Shown one piece after another: positions 61,423-64,000 of a stretch of DNA of 64,000 nt; positions within the stretch are counted from its first letter, which is position 1, and the number at the start of each line of letters is the position of its first letter. The notes below the pieces were generated by a model, which did not search any database, was not told the origin of the DNA, and saw nothing but the letters and a program-made list of their open reading frames with translations. The stretch is from Pelagerythrobacter marinus (GTDB taxonomy: Bacteria > Pseudomonadota > Alphaproteobacteria > Sphingomonadales > Sphingomonadaceae). The stretch lies in NCBI RefSeq assembly GCF_009827515.1, contig NZ_WTYO01000006.1:86616-150615 (forward strand). Direction: 5' to 3'. Position numbers and translations under genes: made by a program.

Positions 61423-62562
61423 ATGCCGCTCTATCACGATGACGACCAGACGATGCTCGCCGATACCGCCCGCCAGTTCATGGCGGAGGAAGGCGCGATC
61501 GCGAAGCAGCTGCGCCACTGGCGCGACCGCGAATGCAAGGACGGCTTCGGCCACGCGCTGTGGAAGCAGATGGCCGAAATGGGTTTCACCGGCATCCTCG
61601 TGCCCGAGGCCGACGGCGGGCTGGGCATGGGCCATGTCGAGGCGGGCATCGTGCTGGAGGAGATCGGCCGCAACCTCACGCCGTCGCCGTTCCTGACCAG
61701 CTCGGTCGTCGCCGCGACCGCGCTGGGCCAGGCGGGCGACGAACTGCGCGGCCGCTACCTGCCCGGGCTGATCGCGGGCGAGAGCGTGTTCGCCGTCGCG
61801 ATCGACGAAGGCGCGAAGCACCGGCCCGAACGGATCGCGACCCGGGCCGAGAAATCGGGCAACGGCTTCCGCCTCTCGGGCCGCAAGGACTTCGTCGTCC
61901 AGGGCGCGAGCGCGGACATGATCGTCGTCGCCGCGCGCACTTCGGGCGCCGACGACGATGCCGACGGCGTGACGCTGTTCGCGGTGCCGAAGGACGCGGC
62001 CGGGCTGAACCACGATTCGGTGCGGCTGGTGGACAGCGCGATGGCGAGCCACCTGACGCTCGACGGGGTGGAGCTCGACGGCGATGCCGTGATCGGCGAA
62101 GTCGACGGCGGGCGCGAAGTGCTCAACCGGATGCTCGACGCCGGGCGCGTGGGCGCCGCTGCCGAGGGGGTCGGCGTGGCCCGCGGCGCGATGGACATGA
62201 CGGTCGATTACCTCAAGCAGCGCAAGCAGTTCGGCAAGCTGATCGGCGAGTTCCAGGCGCTGCAGCACCGCGCCGCGCACCTCTATTCCGAGGTCGAGAT
62301 TGCCCGCGCCGTGACGATCAAGGCCCAGCAGCTGCTCGATGCCGGGGCGCAGAACGCCTCGCTGATGGCCTCGGTCGCCAAGGCCAAGGTGGGCAAGGCC
62401 GCCGGCCTTGCGGTGAAGGAAGGGGTGCAGATGCACGGCGGCATCGGCATGACCGACGAATACGACATCGGCCTCTACATGAAGCGCGACCGCGCGCTGG
62501 CCGAGTTCCTCGGCGACGTGCACTATCACGCGGGCCGCGTGGCGGAGCTGTCGGGCTACTGA
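61423..62562 (+). CDS. Acyl-CoA dehydrogenase (second of an adjacent pair)
   Basis: 379 residues from the ATG at 61423 (AGGGAGAAAG site). Blocks: GFTGILVPEADGGLGMGHVE, LEEIGRNLTPSPFLTSSVV, VDYLKQRKQFGKLIGEFQAL and QMHGGIGMTDEYDIGLYMKR. Diverged from the first gene, with a shorter FAD-binding middle. The pair is 138 bases apart and probably makes one alpha2beta2 complex; that is inference from order and type. Confidence 0.94.
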   Translation: MPLYHDDDQTMLADTARQFMAEEGAIAKQLRHWRDRECKDGFGHALWKQMAEMGFTGILVPEADGGLGMGHVEAGIVLEEIGRNLTPSPFLTSSVVAATALGQAGDELRGRYLPGLIAGESVFAVAIDEGAKHRPERIATRAEKSGNGFRLSGRKDFVVQGASADMIVVAARTSGADDDADGVTLFAVPKDAAGLNHDSVRLVDSAMASHLTLDGVELDGDAVIGEVDGGREVLNRMLDAGRVGAAAEGVGVARGAMDMTVDYLKQRKQFGKLIGEFQALQHRAAHLYSEVEIARAVTIKAQQLLDAGAQNASLMASVAKAKVGKAAGLAVKEGVQMHGGIGMTDEYDIGLYMKRDRALAEFLGDVHYHAGRVAELSGY

Positions 62563-62568
62563 TACCAT

Positions 62569-62590
62569 CCCCTCCCGATTGCGGGAGGGG
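62569..62590. repeat. Dispersed hairpin repeat, copy B
   Basis: CCCCTCCCG, ATTG, CGGGAGGGG: perfect 9-bp stem, then CGGGGGCAGGGCC. Same family as 61293-61314. Confidence 0.75.
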
Positions 62591-62692
62591 CGGGGGCAGG
62601 GCCGGCCGGCCCGCCCCGCCGCGACCGGGCAGGCAGGCTGCCCGGCCTCGCTCCCCGCCCGCACGCGGGAGCGGCAACCAGGAGAGACATTC

Positions 62693-63490
62693 ATGACCCT
62701 CGAAGACCTGTTCAGCCTCAAGGGGCGTATCGCGCTGGTGACCGGCGGCAGCCGCGGAATCGGCCGGATGATCGTCGAAGGCTTCCTCGCCGCCGGGATC
62801 GACAAGGTGTACATCACCGCGCGCAAGGGCGGCGAGCTGCACGAAGCGGCGGAGCAGATGGGCGAGAAAGTCGTGCCGATCCAGGGCGACATCTCGACGA
62901 TGGAAGGGATCGAGGAACTGGTGGCCGAGATCGCGGGCCGCGAGAGCAGGCTCGACATCCTCGTCAACAATGCCGGCGCGGCCTGGGGCGCGGACTACAC
63001 CGAATTCCCCGAAAGCGGGTGGGACAAGGTGATGGACCTCAACGTCAAGACGCCGTTCTTCCTGACCCAGAAGCTGCACGGCCTGCTGACCGCGGCGGCC
63101 AGCGCGGAGCGCCCGGCGAAGGTGATCAACATCACCTCGATCGACGGGCAGCGGGTGAACCCGTGGGAAACCTATCCCTACCAGGCATCGAAGGCGGCGC
63201 TGATCCACCTGACCCGGCGCATGGCCGCGCGGCTGGTGCGGGATCACGTCTATGTCACCAGTCTCGCGCCCGGGGCCTTCCCCTCGAACATGAACCGCGC
63301 CGCGCGCGACCACGAGGAGGAATCGGCCGCCGGCATTCCCAGCCGGCGCGTGGGCGACAAGTTCGACATGGGCGGCACCGCGGTCTACCTCGCCAGCCGC
63401 GCGGGCGACTACACGATCGGCGAAACGCTGACGGTCGACGGCGGCATCGTCAACGCGCTGCTGCCCAGCCACTTCGCCCAGCCCGGCTGA
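62693..63490 (+). CDS. Short-chain dehydrogenase/reductase
   Basis: 265 residues from ATG 62693 with AGGAGAGA upstream. Classical SDR: cofactor loop TGGSRGIG, NNAG, the catalytic Ser in NITSIDG and Tyr-x3-Lys in YQASKAAL. The end TLTVDGGIVN is typical. Likely oxidises or reduces a hydroxyacyl or related intermediate from the preceding dehydrogenases. Confidence 0.94.
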   Translation: MTLEDLFSLKGRIALVTGGSRGIGRMIVEGFLAAGIDKVYITARKGGELHEAAEQMGEKVVPIQGDISTMEGIEELVAEIAGRESRLDILVNNAGAAWGADYTEFPESGWDKVMDLNVKTPFFLTQKLHGLLTAAASAERPAKVINITSIDGQRVNPWETYPYQASKAALIHLTRRMAARLVRDHVYVTSLAPGAFPSNMNRAARDHEEESAAGIPSRRVGDKFDMGGTAVYLASRAGDYTIGETLTVDGGIVNALLPSHFAQPG

Positions 63491-63589
63491 GCTGTCGGGG
63501 CAGGTCCGAACGCTCGACAGACCGTCGCCCTGAACGTGGTTCGGGGTCCATTCCTCCTCCCGCACCGACGGTGCCGGGCGGCGCGATGG

Positions 63590-63610
63590 ATGCTGAAACA
63601 CGTTCAGCAT
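63590..63610. repeat. Hairpin repeat ATGCTGAA-ACACG-TTCAGCAT
   Basis: Perfect 8-bp stem, five-base loop. This sequence type is a frequent dispersed element in sphingomonad genomes (recognised from memory). Confidence 0.65.
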
Positions 63611-63647
63611 GACGGGGGGCGGCGAAGGATCGCTCTCCGCAACGCGA

Positions 63648-63667
63648 GCTCCTGCGGAAGCAGGAGC
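63648..63667. repeat. REP-like hairpin GCTCCTGC-GGAA-GCAGGAGC
   Basis: Perfect 8-bp stem with a GGAA loop. A related hairpin lies 32 bases further on. Confidence 0.7.
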
Positions 63668-63698
63668 CCAGGACGGCGGGCGTTGCGGCTGTGTCTGG

Positions 63699-63718
63699 GT
63701 TCCTGCTTTCGCAGGAAC
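63699..63718. repeat. REP-like hairpin GTTCCTGC-TTTC-GCAGGAAC
   Basis: Perfect 8-bp stem with TTTC loop; related to the hairpin at 63648-63667 in inverted arrangement. Confidence 0.7.
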
Positions 63719-63830
63719 TCGGCGTGGGTTGCATGGCGGGGCGCGGAACCGGCCCACGCCCGGTCATCCGCTGGCGAGTGCGGACGGTTACGCCGGGAGG
63801 AAAGGCAAGCGGACGGAACCGGCCGGTGCC

Positions 63831-63874
63831 GCCTGGGCATCACAGGATTGCCACCTGGGCGTCACAGGGTTGCC
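63831..63874. repeat. 22-bp tandem repeat, two units
   Basis: Units at 63831-63852 and 63853-63874 share CCTGGGC[A/G]TCACAGG[A/G]TTGCC, differing at three positions. Not a CRISPR: no spacer between units. Confidence 0.75.
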
Positions 63875-64000
63875 TTGGCAACATCCTTGCGAGTGGCGGG
63901 AGGGGTTGCCTTCAACCTCCCGCTCGGCCCTTCGAGGGGTGCGAGGCGCGGACAGGGCCAGGGCTCGCGCTTGCCCCGTCCGTTGGAACCAGCGTCCGTT

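Larger units (their letters stand above)
63491..64000. other. 510-base gene-free region with clustered short repeats
   Basis: No credible gene on either strand; all frames are short or shadow. It contains three hairpins (63590-63610, 63648-63667, 63699-63718) and a 22-bp tandem pair (63831-63874), with degenerate flanking copies. Consistent with an intergenic REP-type cluster downstream of the operon. The next gene must start beyond the window. Confidence 0.75.

Noticed and set aside
59983..62970. 995-codon minus-strand open frame opposite the acyl-CoA dehydrogenases
   Set aside because: No recognisable domain; codon pattern is that of the complement of the plus genes.
63831..63874. Tandem repeat as a CRISPR array
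   Set aside because: Two abutting units, no spacers, no cas genes.

Overview
The window is a high-GC chromosomal segment from an alphaproteobacterium, most likely a sphingomonad and probably Erythrobacteraceae-like. The evidence is a crtY-crtI-crtB carotenoid cluster, several EcfG-type (GGAAC-N16/17-GTT) stress promoters, small stress proteins common in this group (DUF3008, DUF3175, SWIB, DUF6491), and dispersed intergenic hairpin repeats. Family placement is by recognition only; no 16S or other marker gene is present.

Layout. 1-1760: GDP-mannose supply genes (mannose-1-phosphate guanylyltransferase, cut by the window edge, and mannose-6-phosphate isomerase). 1766-18.7 kb: one large flagellar locus. 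A flagellin gene on the minus strand faces a receiver-less sigma-54 activator, followed by tightly overlapping fliE-F-G-H-I-J-K-L-M-N-O-P-Q-R-flhB-fliD-fliS and a LuxR-type regulator with a degenerate receiver. 18.7-25.5 kb: mixed genes (PhoX-like protein, Dps, 6-phosphogluconolactonase, Nudix hydrolase, DNA polymerase IV, drug exporter). 25.5-32 kb: biotin-dependent carboxylase subunit and the carotenoid genes crtB, a LOG-family gene, crtI and crtY, all on minus. 32-38.5 kb: an outer-membrane MipA/OmpV protein and three exported hydrolases or peptidases. 38.5-40.5 kb: thiC under a TPP riboswitch.

40.56-42.4 kb is clearly different in base composition (much more A+T) and carries one large unrecognised gene with a HEPN-like R-x5-H motif near its C terminus; it abuts a rifampin ADP-ribosyltransferase gene whose start may have been altered. 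This is the best candidate for an undescribed, possibly defence-related, element. 42.9-53.8 kb is a patchwork of small stress, cold-shock and hypothetical genes, with a DUF72 gene broken by one in-frame stop and a small protein carrying two H-x-T motifs like 2H phosphoesterases. 53.8-63.5 kb holds dapD and a lipid or branched acyl-CoA catabolic region: phosphotransferase, zinc alcohol dehydrogenase, three acyl-CoA dehydrogenases, an MFS_2 transporter and an SDR. 63.5-64.0 kb has no gene and is packed with short hairpin and tandem repeats.

How the genes work together: the flagellar block supplies most of the basal body, export apparatus, cap and filament (flhA, hook and rod genes are not here). 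The crt operon makes cyclic carotenoids from GGPP. Several scattered small genes probably belong to the general stress response. All promoter and operator calls are visual motif matches, and family assignments are recognition from sequence, without database searches.
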